Origin: Clostridiales bacterium
Lineage (GTDB): Bacteria; Bacillota; Clostridia; Acetivibrionales; RGIG10202
Reading direction: 5' to 3'
Length of the DNA: 64,000 bases
NCBI GenBank assembly: GCA_017961515.1
Contig: JAGCXC010000013.1
Coordinates: forward strand, 1-64,000
The notes beneath the pieces are model-generated. The model saw nothing but the letters and a program-made list of their open reading frames with translations. It was not told where the DNA came from and ran no database searches. Shown here piece after piece: positions 24,717 through 33,944 of the stretch (position 1 is the first letter of the stretch; every line of letters begins with the position of its first letter). The translations under genes were made by a program, and so were the position numbers.

Positions 24717-26861
24717 TTAAGTTTTAGAAAGTGCCAGACATTTTTTGTGAGAAAGATTTTTTAATTCAATGTTATCCTTGGTGTTAATGTTGTATTTTCT
24801 TTTTGAACGTCGTAAATTTTTTTTCTTTATTCTGAAAAATTTATTTTTAAAATTAATTTTTATCATAACTATTGCACTAATTAATCTTTCCCAAAAGAAG
24901 CATTTAGCTCCCTTTGATATTAAATAATGTTTGATGTCAGATTGCTTGTATTTCTTTGCAGCACCGAGTGGAGATTTTTTATCTTTAGTTAAAAAGTTAA
25001 CTTTTGCACCCTTGTTAATGAGTTCTTCCACAAGATTAAAATTTCCTATTTTTACAGCTTCTATCAAAGGAGTAGTTCGTTCGTTGTCAATAATGTATTC
25101 TTTGTTTAGGAATGCATCATTGTCAATTAGACAACGTATAATATCTATATTTTTAGTTTTGAATGCACACATCAAAGGTGATTTTGACTTTGAGTTTTCA
25201 GGGTTAACTATTGCACCAGCGCTAATAAGTTCAACTACAAGATCGAAATCCTCAGATTCTATTGCAGCAGTTAGAGGTGATTCGCCAGTAGAGGTTTCTA
25301 TATTGATTTTAGCTTTGTTATTTATTAAAGTCTTTATAATGTCTGTATTTTTAGTTTTGAATGCACATATTAAAGGTAATTTTAATTTTGGTTTATTAGG
25401 ATTAATTATTGCACCAGCACGAATAAGCTTAACTACAAGATCCAAGTCCTTGGATTCTATAGCAGTTGTTAGAGGTGTTTCGCCAAAAGAGTTTTCTATA
25501 TTAACTTTAGCATTATTGCCAATCAAAGTATCTATAATTTTTTTCATGATAGCAGAGTCTTCTTTAGAAGCAGAATCCTTTAATTTGCACGCAAGAAGTA
25601 AAGGCGTATTTCCATTTTTGTCTACTTTGTTTATACTAAGTTCTTCTTTTATAAAATACTTTACAAAACAGTTTGTAAGAGCTAAATTTTTCTTTTTTAT
25701 TGCTATATGTAATAGTGTAGAATTATGATAGATATCAGTATTTATATTACAAGATAATAAATAATTTATGATAGGCATGTCTTGTTGCTCGATAGCTATG
25801 GATAATGCACACGTACCGGTATCATTTTTTGCATTGATATTTGAACCCATTTTTATAAAATATTTTACAAGAGCTAAGTCTTTTTTTGTAGTGGCTAACA
25901 TCAATGGCGTAGTTCCGTTATTGTACGATGTATTAACGTCAGCGCCCATATCAATTAATTCTTTTATAAAGCTAAGATTTTGGCTTTCTATAGCAAATAT
26001 TAAAGGAGATTTGCTATAATTGTTTTGGCTATTTATGTTTGCTCCAGATGAAACTAGATATTTTACAAGTTCAATATTCCCGGTTTTTATAGCTAAGATA
26101 ACGGGAGTGTCTCCCATTTTATATGAAGTGTTGACATTAGCACCATTAGAAACGAAATATTTTACTAGCCACAAATCATTTTTTATAATAGCTTCTTCAA
26201 GAAGGGAGTACCAATAATCAAGTAGAAAAGATTGATTATTGTCAGATTCAGCAATACATTTTATAAATTTTAAATCTTTATTTTTTATTACGAAGTTTAA
26301 CAGATCACTGCAATTGTTCGTAATTTTTGCCCCCCTAGATAACAAAGTCTTGCACAAAGAATAGTTGTTGTTTATTAATGCAAATTCCAATGCAGTATAT
26401 CCAGATATAGTTTCTTTATTTAGATCCAGTGTGTTTCTTTTTAATAGCTGGTGTATAATTTTATTCTTATTATTAATAATTGCTGTTATTAAAGGTGGAT
26501 GACCTAAGTCATTTAGCTTATTTATGTCTATATGCAATTCATCAATCAGAAAATCAAGTAATAGTACATCTTCATTTTCTATTACTTTCCTACAAAAGGT
26601 AGGAGTAAGTACATCATCTGTATTTGCACCAGATTTTATCAAAAATTTAGCTAAATTGAACTTGTGATTTTTTATACAAGCTGTAAGTAGCGGCATATTA
26701 TGATAAGTGATATCAATAGGTGCATTATAATTTTTGACAAGATATATGGCTTCATCAACGTAATTTTCTTCTATTGCCTTGATGAATAAATTTTCCACAT
26801 CTTTTGCACTAAAATTAGAATTTTTGTTATTATTTCTCTTAAAAAAATTTAATATACTCAT
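24717..26861 (-). CDS. Large ankyrin-repeat protein with basic C-terminal tail
   Basis: 714 residues from ATG 26861 (MSILNFFKRN); AAGGGG lies 11 nt upstream, and an earlier in-frame TTG at 26870 is too close to it. About 18 ankyrin repeats (TPLxxAIxxxNxxLVKYLVSxGANIN style) fill residues 20-640. Two successive units near residues 480-590 are almost duplicated (ESPLTAAIESEDFDLVVELI and ETPLTTAIESKDLDLVVKLI), showing recent repeat expansion. The tail begins with a hydrophobic-aromatic stretch (CFFWERLISAIVMIKI) and then a cluster of Lys/Arg (KKKNLRRSKRK) resembling a membrane-binding or nuclear-localisation signal. No signal peptide. It has its own promoter. Confidence 0.88.
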   Translation of the reverse strand: MSILNFFKRNNNKNSNFSAKDVENLFIKAIEENYVDEAIYLVKNYNAPIDITYHNMPLLTACIKNHKFNLAKFLIKSGANTDDVLTPTFCRKVIENEDVLLLDFLIDELHIDINKLNDLGHPPLITAIINNKNKIIHQLLKRNTLDLNKETISGYTALEFALINNNYSLCKTLLSRGAKITNNCSDLLNFVIKNKDLKFIKCIAESDNNQSFLLDYWYSLLEEAIIKNDLWLVKYFVSNGANVNTSYKMGDTPVILAIKTGNIELVKYLVSSGANINSQNNYSKSPLIFAIESQNLSFIKELIDMGADVNTSYNNGTTPLMLATTKKDLALVKYFIKMGSNINAKNDTGTCALSIAIEQQDMPIINYLLSCNINTDIYHNSTLLHIAIKKKNLALTNCFVKYFIKEELSINKVDKNGNTPLLLACKLKDSASKEDSAIMKKIIDTLIGNNAKVNIENSFGETPLTTAIESKDLDLVVKLIRAGAIINPNKPKLKLPLICAFKTKNTDIIKTLINNKAKINIETSTGESPLTAAIESEDFDLVVELISAGAIVNPENSKSKSPLMCAFKTKNIDIIRCLIDNDAFLNKEYIIDNERTTPLIEAVKIGNFNLVEELINKGAKVNFLTKDKKSPLGAAKKYKQSDIKHYLISKGAKCFFWERLISAIVMIKINFKNKFFRIKKKNLRRSKRKYNINTKDNIELKNLSHKKCLALSKT

Positions 26862-26971
26862 ATTACACAAAACCCCTTACATACATAAAAATTGTAGATA
26901 TAAGATACAATGAATATTCATTCATATAACAAAATATCTTATAAAAAAACCAAATATTACATTCAAAATAT

Positions 26972-27000
26972 ATATTAGCATATTTTCCAAATAAAGTCAA
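26972..27000 (-). promoter_or_regulatory. Promoter of the minus-strand ankyrin gene
   Basis: Minus strand: TTGACT (27000-26995), 17-nt spacer, TAATAT (26977-26972). The leader is about 105 nt. Confidence 0.7.
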
Positions 27001-27009
27001 CATAAATTA

Positions 27010-27056
27010 CCAATAAATAACAATATGTCTGGGAATATTGCCAATAAAGAACAATA
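27010..27056. repeat. Pair of 16-bp direct repeats upstream of an ankyrin promoter
   Basis: CCAATAAATAACAATA (27010-27025) and CCAATAAAGAACAATA (27041-27056) differ at one base and are 31 bp apart, roughly three helical turns. They begin ten bases upstream of the -35 of the minus-strand ankyrin gene, a plausible regulator-binding arrangement. The remainder of 27057-27420 has no supported gene. Confidence 0.4.
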
Positions 27057-27420
27057 AATGTGATAATATTATAAAATATTAAGAGTTATTATGTCGAAAT
27101 TAAGTGCGACCAATTAAACTTTTTATAAGGTTTTTACTTTATCCACTATATCAATAAAATCAGAATAATTAGCAAATGTAATCTTTGACAATTCTTGTAT
27201 GCCTTATTAGATTATGTAAACCAACTGAGTATGTTGGCAACAGACGTACTGCATATGGGGAGTATATGTTCTGGCCTATTATGGGTGATGGCATCCCTAT
27301 ACCAAAACTACCAGAAATGGATTGTTCAGTCATCAAGTGATAAGCGAGTGTGAATTTTTTGGTTAGCATGAGGAGAAGTCAACAAAATCATTTAAACCTA
27401 GGAAAAAAATATTGTAATAG

Positions 27421-27449
27421 TTGTCATAATGGGAAAAAAAGTATATACT
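27421..27449 (+). promoter_or_regulatory. dnaE promoter
   Basis: TTGTCA (27421-27426), 17-nt spacer, TATACT (27444-27449), 32 nt before the dnaE start codon. Confidence 0.7.
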
Positions 27450-27480
27450 AGTTGTGAGAAAACAAACGAGGAGATTTTTT

Positions 27481-30400
27481 ATGAATAATAACGATTTTGT
27501 GCATTTGCATGTGCATACAGAATATAGTTTATTGGATGGGGCAAATAGGATAAGTGATCTTATAGCCAGAGTAAAAGAGCTTGGGATGGAAAGTGTTGCT
27601 ATAACAGATCATGGCGTTATGTACGGTGTTATTGATTTTTATAAGCAGGCCATAAAAAATAACATAAAACCCATAATTGGTTGTGAGGCGTATATGGCGC
27701 CACAGAGCAGATTTGACAAGCAAAATGGTAAGATGGATAAGAGTATGCATATTGTGCTTTTGGCGAAGAATAATGCGGGTTACAAGAATTTAATGAAGTT
27801 AGTATCAATAGGTTTTATGGAGGGTTTTTATTATAAACCCCGTATAGATATGGAGGTTTTAGAAGAGTATAGTGAAGGATTAATTGTTTTAAGTGGATGT
27901 CTTGCGGGAGTTATATCTAGGTGCATATTAAACAATAATTTTAAGGAAGCTAGGGAGCGTGCGATAAAGTTAAAGAAAATATTTGGTGAAGATTTCTATT
28001 TAGAATTGCAGATGAATAAAATTCCAGATCAGATGCTTGTTAATCAGAAGCTAATTGAATTATCAAATGAGTTAGATATTCCAATTGTTGCAACAAACGA
28101 CGCCCATTACTTAAAGAGAGAAGATGCAAGGGTACAAGAAATATTAATGTGTATACAAACTGGAAAGACAATGAATGACGAAACGCATATGAAGTTTTCA
28201 TCAGATGATTTTTATGTTAAGTCTACACAAGAGATGTCAGAGTTATTTGAAAATTTTCCTCAGGCTATTGCTAATACAAAAAAGATTGCGGATAAATGCC
28301 ATATAGAGATAGAATTTGGCAAGCTACATTTGCCTAAATTTGAGGTGCCAGATGAATATACACCTTTTTCTTATTTAGAGTATTTGTGCAATGAAGGGCT
28401 TAGAAAAAAATATCCACAAAATGAAATTCCGGTGGTTCAGCAAAGATTAGACCATGAGCTTAGTATAATATCGCAAATGGGCTATGTAGATTATTTTTTG
28501 ATAGTATGGGATTTTATAAAATACGCTAAGGACAATGGTATAATGGTTGGACCCGGTCGAGGATCTGCGGCAGGTAGTATAGTGTCATATACTCTAGGCA
28601 TAACTAATATAGATCCAGTAAAGTATGATTTGCTGTTTGAGAGATTTTTGAATCCAGAGCGTGTATCAATGCCAGATATAGATATTGATTTTTGTTATGA
28701 GAGACGTCAAGAGGTTATAAATTATGTTGTGAAAAAGTATGGAAAAGATAAGGTCGCGCAAATAATAACTTTCGGAACAATGGCAGCACGATTGGCTATA
28801 AAAGATGTAGGACGTGTGCTAGATGTTCCATATAATGCAGTTGATGAATTATCCAAGATGATACCTAATAGAATTGGTATAAGTATACAAGAAGCATTAA
28901 GTATAAGCCCTGATTTTAAACGTAAGTATGATACGGATCCGGCTTCAAGAGAGATAATAGATGTCGCTATGAAGTTAGAGGGAATGCCAAGGCATTCATC
29001 TACGCATGCAGCGGGGGTTGTTATATCAAAAGAACCTATAACCAATTACGTTCCGCTACAAAAAAACGATGATAGTGTGACGACACAGTTTGTTGGAGGG
29101 TTGCTTGAGGAACAAGGCCTACTAAAGATGGACTTTTTAGGGCTTAGGACGTTAACTGTAATTCGGGATGCAATAGATTTGATATATAAAAATACAGGAG
29201 AAAAAATAGATATAGAAAAAATTCCTTTAGATGATGAAAAAGTATATCAGCTAATAAGTGAGGGAAATACTGTGGGGATATTCCAACTAGAGAGCCAAGG
29301 TATGACAGCTTTCATGAAGGAACTAAAGCCTACATCATTTGAGGATATTATCGCTGGAATATCTTTATATAGACCAGGACCTATGGATCAGATACCGCGA
29401 TATATAAGCAATAAGAATAATATGGATGATATACAATATGAGCATCCACTGTTAAAAGATATACTAAACGTCACATATGGTTGCATGATATATCAAGAGC
29501 AGGTAATGAAGGTGGTTAGGGAACTTGCTGGTTACTCTATGGGACGAGCTGACTTAGTAAGAAGAGCGATGGCCAAGAAAAAAGTTGATGTTATGCAGCA
29601 AGAGAGAAAGAACTTTGTGTATGGGATTTTGGATGAGAACGGGAATAGAGTGGTTAATGGCTGTGTGGCAAATGGGGTGCCAGAGGAAGTAGCAAATAAA
29701 ATATTTGATGAGATGATGGATTTTGCAAGTTATGCGTTTAATAAATCACATGCAGCTGCGTATGCAGTTATTGCGTATCAGACGGCATATATTAAGAGTT
29801 ACTATCCATTAGAATTTATGGCAGCGCTATTAAATAGCGTTGTGGGGAATCCAGATAAACTTTCTTTTTATATGGGTAAATGTAGAGAGAGTGGCATAGA
29901 GATAGTGCCACCAGATGTAAATCAAAGTGATCATAAGTTTTCAACTAAAGATGGTAAGATTTTATTTGGGTTTATGGCAATAAAAAATTTTGGAGAAGGT
30001 CCGTCGAAATTACTTGTTAAAGAGAGGAATGAGAACGGAAAATACAAGGATTTTAACGATTTCGTAGAAAGGATTATAAAAAGAGATGTAAAGAAAAAGT
30101 GTGTGGAGTGTTTAATAAAGTGTGGGGCATTCAAGTCGATGGGAGTGCGAATTTCTCAATTGCTTAGTGTATACGAGAAGGTGTATGATTCAGTAGTTAA
30201 CACCAATAAGTCCACTTTCAAAGGACAAATATCTTTGTTTGATATGTCTGGTGATACAAAGCCTAAAGAAAATACTTTTTCCAATATATTGCCGGATATA
30301 GACGAATTATCTGAAAGAGAATTATCGTTAATGGAAAAAGAAATACTTGGGATATATCTAACAAACAACCCTATTCGTGAGTATCAAGATTTATTATCTA

Positions 30401-30969
30401 AGAGAGTAACGGCGTATACAAAAGATATAAGAGATGCATATGATGAGGGGAAACTCAAAAATGGACAAAAGGTTATTATAGGCGGCATAATAGATAAGAA
30501 GCAGGATATATTGACAAAGAAAAAAAATCTTATGGCTCGTATCAGGTTAGAAGATATGTACGGCAGTGTGAATATTCTTGTAATGTCTAAAGTTATAGAA
30601 AAGTATAGGGATCTATTGGTAGAAGGTAATGTTGTTTTAATGCGAGGGATAGTCAAAATATCAGATGAGGAAGAAGGAACACTTTTTTGCGAAGAAGTGT
30701 ACGACATAAACGATACATCATTGATGAAAAAAATGCAGATATTGTATTTAAGAGTAGCAAAAGATGAAGAAGATACGCAAAGGGAAAGTCTTATAGCATT
30801 ACTTAAATATTTTAGTGGTAATGTACCTGTATATATGTGCAGAGAAGGGGAAGAAAAGGCAATATTGTTGCCAAAAGAAAATTGGATTATACCAAATGAT
30901 ACATTGATTAGTGAGTTAAATGAAAGATTGGGAGAGGAGAATGTAAAACTTGTAACAAAATTAGTGTAG
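27481..30969 (+). CDS. dnaE: DNA polymerase III alpha subunit (DnaE)
   Basis: 1162 residues. Order of domains: PHP domain (HLHVHTEYSLLDG, ITDHG), polymerase palm with the catalytic Asp motif PDIDIDF near residue 400, fingers (MVGPGRGSAAGS; YNKSHAAAYA-like helix), tandem helix-hairpin-helix, and a C-terminal OB domain (KVIIGGIIDKKQDILTKKKN). DnaE acts with PolC in low-GC Gram-positives. The ATG 27481 has GAGGAG seven nucleotides before it; an earlier in-frame GTG (27454) does not. Single-gene transcript. Confidence 0.97.
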   Translation: MNNNDFVHLHVHTEYSLLDGANRISDLIARVKELGMESVAITDHGVMYGVIDFYKQAIKNNIKPIIGCEAYMAPQSRFDKQNGKMDKSMHIVLLAKNNAGYKNLMKLVSIGFMEGFYYKPRIDMEVLEEYSEGLIVLSGCLAGVISRCILNNNFKEARERAIKLKKIFGEDFYLELQMNKIPDQMLVNQKLIELSNELDIPIVATNDAHYLKREDARVQEILMCIQTGKTMNDETHMKFSSDDFYVKSTQEMSELFENFPQAIANTKKIADKCHIEIEFGKLHLPKFEVPDEYTPFSYLEYLCNEGLRKKYPQNEIPVVQQRLDHELSIISQMGYVDYFLIVWDFIKYAKDNGIMVGPGRGSAAGSIVSYTLGITNIDPVKYDLLFERFLNPERVSMPDIDIDFCYERRQEVINYVVKKYGKDKVAQIITFGTMAARLAIKDVGRVLDVPYNAVDELSKMIPNRIGISIQEALSISPDFKRKYDTDPASREIIDVAMKLEGMPRHSSTHAAGVVISKEPITNYVPLQKNDDSVTTQFVGGLLEEQGLLKMDFLGLRTLTVIRDAIDLIYKNTGEKIDIEKIPLDDEKVYQLISEGNTVGIFQLESQGMTAFMKELKPTSFEDIIAGISLYRPGPMDQIPRYISNKNNMDDIQYEHPLLKDILNVTYGCMIYQEQVMKVVRELAGYSMGRADLVRRAMAKKKVDVMQQERKNFVYGILDENGNRVVNGCVANGVPEEVANKIFDEMMDFASYAFNKSHAAAYAVIAYQTAYIKSYYPLEFMAALLNSVVGNPDKLSFYMGKCRESGIEIVPPDVNQSDHKFSTKDGKILFGFMAIKNFGEGPSKLLVKERNENGKYKDFNDFVERIIKRDVKKKCVECLIKCGAFKSMGVRISQLLSVYEKVYDSVVNTNKSTFKGQISLFDMSGDTKPKENTFSNILPDIDELSERELSLMEKEILGIYLTNNPIREYQDLLSKRVTAYTKDIRDAYDEGKLKNGQKVIIGGIIDKKQDILTKKKNLMARIRLEDMYGSVNILVMSKVIEKYRDLLVEGNVVLMRGIVKISDEEEGTLFCEEVYDINDTSLMKKMQILYLRVAKDEEDTQRESLIALLKYFSGNVPVYMCREGEEKAILLPKENWIIPNDTLISELNERLGEENVKLVTKLV

Positions 30970-30993
30970 TTTCTCCTCTCTAAAGAGGGTGTA

Positions 30994-32079
30994 CTAATTA
31001 ATTCCAGCGGCTATGTAGATGCATTTTTGGTGGTTTGCGTCTATTTTCCCGTCGGAGTGTCGAGTGCTGTTTAAAAAATGTATATCCATTACGCCATCGA
31101 TTGAATTGTCTTTTACCCAATCGAAGTTATAGCCTGTACCATAGTTGCCGCTTCTAGTATCTATTATTATGCCACCAGGGTAGTTATCGTTTCCAGCATG
31201 AGAAAAACTTGACATGCTTGCAGCTAAAGTACGATCTTGGTAATTTATCAATATTGGTCTTGTATCCCACGAAAAAGTGCCTCCCCATATATTTTTTATA
31301 ATATTTGCATCATCAGAAGTTAGTGGTTCACAATCTGCATGAGAGCTACCTGTAGTTCTTTTCATGTAGAATGATCTGCCGCTAAAAAAGTCAGTTACTT
31401 TGAATACAGCGTTTACGGGTAAAACATAGTTTGCTTCGGTTTCCCAATCAAGAAGTTCGCCAAATGAATCACCTAAAGTTTTTTTGATGCCTATGTTATG
31501 TACGGGGATTTTTAGAGAATCACCAATTTTAAGTGCTGAATTTTGAGTTAAATTATTTGTATCTAATAACTCTTGTAAAGGGATGCCATATTGGATAGCT
31601 ATGTTCCAAAGTGTGTCGCCTGATATAACAGTGTGATATGTATAGCTAATTGAGTTTGATGGAAGTAATATAATCTTTTCACTGGGTGGAATAGTGCTAT
31701 CTTTAGGTAGTATGACAATATCTCCAACATCTAATAGTGTTGATTGATTTGCGTTGTTTAGTTCTAAAATATCAAAAAAATTTAAATTGTAGAGTTTGCT
31801 GATTTTGAAAAAACTGTCCCCGGAAAGAACAAAGTGCACATTAAATTTTTCAATGTCACATGTGGGTAACAATACAACATCATCAATATCTAGTAGACTG
31901 TTTTGTGTAGCATTGTTTAGTGCTAATAAATCAAAAAAATTTATTCCAAAGCTTTTGGCAATGGACCAAAAGGATTCACCAGACACAACTGTGTGTGTGA
32001 TGAGATTGTCGCTAAATGCAAATGCACTACTATTGCATAAAGCAATTAGCAAAACTGAAAGCCAGAAAAGTTTCTTCAT
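30994..32079 (-). CDS. Secreted protein with three LysM domains and a conserved C-terminal domain
   Basis: 361 residues from ATG 32079 (MKKLFWLSV), preceded by AGGAGG. Signal peptide to about residue 22; then three LysM peptidoglycan-binding domains (about 27-72, 80-123 and 148-192, each with an SGxSFxxI or SGDTLWNI core). The C-terminal 150 residues match a domain seen in other Firmicute LysM wall proteins (HADCEPLTSDDANIIKNIWGG, SWDTRPILI, MDIHFLNSTRH with conserved His and Asp), whose activity is not established. Its stop faces the dnaE stop 24 nt away; the short CCTCT/AGAGG hairpin between them is a weak terminator at best. Confidence 0.85.
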   Translation of the reverse strand: MKKLFWLSVLLIALCNSSAFAFSDNLITHTVVSGESFWSIAKSFGINFFDLLALNNATQNSLLDIDDVVLLPTCDIEKFNVHFVLSGDSFFKISKLYNLNFFDILELNNANQSTLLDVGDIVILPKDSTIPPSEKIILLPSNSISYTYHTVISGDTLWNIAIQYGIPLQELLDTNNLTQNSALKIGDSLKIPVHNIGIKKTLGDSFGELLDWETEANYVLPVNAVFKVTDFFSGRSFYMKRTTGSSHADCEPLTSDDANIIKNIWGGTFSWDTRPILINYQDRTLAASMSSFSHAGNDNYPGGIIIDTRSGNYGTGYNFDWVKDNSIDGVMDIHFLNSTRHSDGKIDANHQKCIYIAAGIN

Positions 32080-32238
32080 AAAAATACCTCCTAAGCATAG
32101 TAGCAATTAGATTACAACAATGATATCGAAACATTAACACACAAATATTTGTATCAATTTTTGCCAACATAGATGAAATTTTTTAAAAAATATGATAATA
32201 TGATAAGGAAGACATAAAAGGGACATGGGGGATTGTAT

Positions 32239-33939
32239 ATGGGCAAGAGAGGAGCTTTTATAAAAGCAAGTAAGACGGGGGATAAAGAAAAGGTTTCTAA
32301 ATTAATAAATACAAGGATTAGCGTTAACACATGTGATCTTATGGGCACAACGGTACTTATGCATGCGTGTAACAATAATAATATTGAAGTAGTTAAAATT
32401 TTACTTGAACAAGGTGCAAATGTAAATATGCAAAACATGAGAGGAATAACGGCGTTGCATATTGCATGTGACAAAGAAAATATAGAAATAGTAAAGGTCT
32501 TGTTGTCATACGGAGCAAGTGTTTGTTTGGCAGATGATATTGCGGGGAATACTGCATTACATTGGGCTGTAGCAAGAAACAATATAGCTATAGCAGAAGT
32601 ATTATTGGGAACAGGTGTTAACATAGATATACCATCTAAAATTGGGGCTACAAGTTTACATCTTGCATGTCTTACTGGAAATAAAAAGATAGTACAATTT
32701 TTGATTGATAAGGGTGCTAATGTGGATGCTGTTTGTGGGAAAAAAGGATTAGGGTTAACTCCGTTACATGTGGCATGTACGTATACTGATGCATTCAAAA
32801 AAGATAAAGAATCAATAAAAGTTAAAGTAAATGATTTAGACTCAACAGTTTTGTTCCATCCAGTATTTTCTGATGAAGATGATGAGAGAAGGGAAATAGT
32901 TGAGATTTTGATAAAGAATGGCGCAAGTATTGGTATTAGAAATATCAACAATAGTAAAGCAATTGATCTTACACATGATGAAGGTATAATAAAGTTAATA
33001 AAAGATAAAGAAGAATTTATTAATGAACATTTTATGGGATATTTTATGTACGCATGTAAAGATGGAGATATAAAGGCAGTAGAAGAATGCATAAAAAAGG
33101 GAATAGATGTGAATTTGAAAAATAGATTTGGGTGTACAGCGCTAATGTATGCTAGTGGAAAAGGAGAATTGTCTATAGTAAAAATGCTACTTAAAGAAGG
33201 AGCTTATATAAATGAGAGGAATAAGTATGGGGAAACAGCTTTGTTTAACGCAAGTATAAAATGCCATAGGGATGTAGCAGAAATACTTTTGGAATGTGGA
33301 GCAGAGGTGGATTTAAGAGAAGTCGGAAAGTATTCTGTTTTGACTTATTTGTGTTTTCTAGACTATAAAGATATGGTGGAATTATTTTTGGAGAATGGTG
33401 CAGATATAAATTCTACATCGCATAGCATAACAGACTTGATAAGTGCATGTGCACAAAATGACAAAGATGTAGTAAAGGCATTGTTAAAATATGGAGCAGA
33501 TCCTAATGTGGTAGATGATTGCGGGCAAACGGCATTGCATGTGGCTAGTGCAAAGGGATATAGAAATATTGTAACACAATTGCTTATAGGTGGAGCAGAA
33601 GTTAACAAAAAAGATATATTTGATAGAGCTCCAATTGATATTGCGCAAAAAAAAGGAATGTATAATATAGCTAAAGATCTAATTGACAATGGATGTGAGG
33701 TTACCATACAGATCGTAAACTGGGTATTGAAAAGTAAGAATTCGGATCTAATAAAAGCACTAGCAAAAAGAAAAGATATGTATAGATATGTTGTAAGAAG
33801 ATTAATTGCTGATAATAATATAGAATTATTACATGAAGTTAAGCAAGAACGAAGAAAAAATGATAATTTCAAAGTGTGTGAACAAGAAGTTGTAAAAGTT
33901 TCAGATATTAATAAATTAGGAATGGGAAGGGTTTTGTGA
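32239..33939 (+). CDS. Ankyrin-repeat protein
   Basis: 566 residues from ATG 32239, seven nucleotides after GGGGGA. About 13 ankyrin repeats in two blocks (roughly 4-170 and 270-480), separated by a non-repeat acidic segment (VFSDEDDERRE near 215). Many cores read TALHIACDKENIEIVKVLL or close. The C-terminal 90 residues are helical and charged, without known domain. No signal peptide. It ends five nucleotides before the tRNA-modification gene mtaB, so it may be co-transcribed with that housekeeping operon, an odd pairing probably due to insertion of the ankyrin gene. Confidence 0.88.
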   Translation: MGKRGAFIKASKTGDKEKVSKLINTRISVNTCDLMGTTVLMHACNNNNIEVVKILLEQGANVNMQNMRGITALHIACDKENIEIVKVLLSYGASVCLADDIAGNTALHWAVARNNIAIAEVLLGTGVNIDIPSKIGATSLHLACLTGNKKIVQFLIDKGANVDAVCGKKGLGLTPLHVACTYTDAFKKDKESIKVKVNDLDSTVLFHPVFSDEDDERREIVEILIKNGASIGIRNINNSKAIDLTHDEGIIKLIKDKEEFINEHFMGYFMYACKDGDIKAVEECIKKGIDVNLKNRFGCTALMYASGKGELSIVKMLLKEGAYINERNKYGETALFNASIKCHRDVAEILLECGAEVDLREVGKYSVLTYLCFLDYKDMVELFLENGADINSTSHSITDLISACAQNDKDVVKALLKYGADPNVVDDCGQTALHVASAKGYRNIVTQLLIGGAEVNKKDIFDRAPIDIAQKKGMYNIAKDLIDNGCEVTIQIVNWVLKSKNSDLIKALAKRKDMYRYVVRRLIADNNIELLHEVKQERRKNDNFKVCEQEVVKVSDINKLGMGRVL

Positions 33940-33944
33940 GGTAA

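Noticed and set aside
24931-25728. Long plus-strand open frame (265 codons) opposite an ankyrin gene
   Set aside because: Antisense shadow of the repeat coding sequence; no ribosome binding site, and composition follows the ankyrin codons of the other strand.
27169-27369. 66-codon minus-strand frame before dnaE
   Set aside because: No ribosome binding site, no known family, and it competes with equally open frames on the other strand.
30970-30993. CCTCT/AGAGG hairpin as terminator between dnaE and the LysM gene
   Set aside because: The stem has only five pairs and no adequate T run on either strand.
32154-33092. 312-codon minus-strand open frame opposite an ankyrin gene
   Set aside because: Antisense shadow rich in Leu/Ser/Ile produced by the repeat codons; no initiation signal, and the plus-strand protein is clearly an ankyrin protein.
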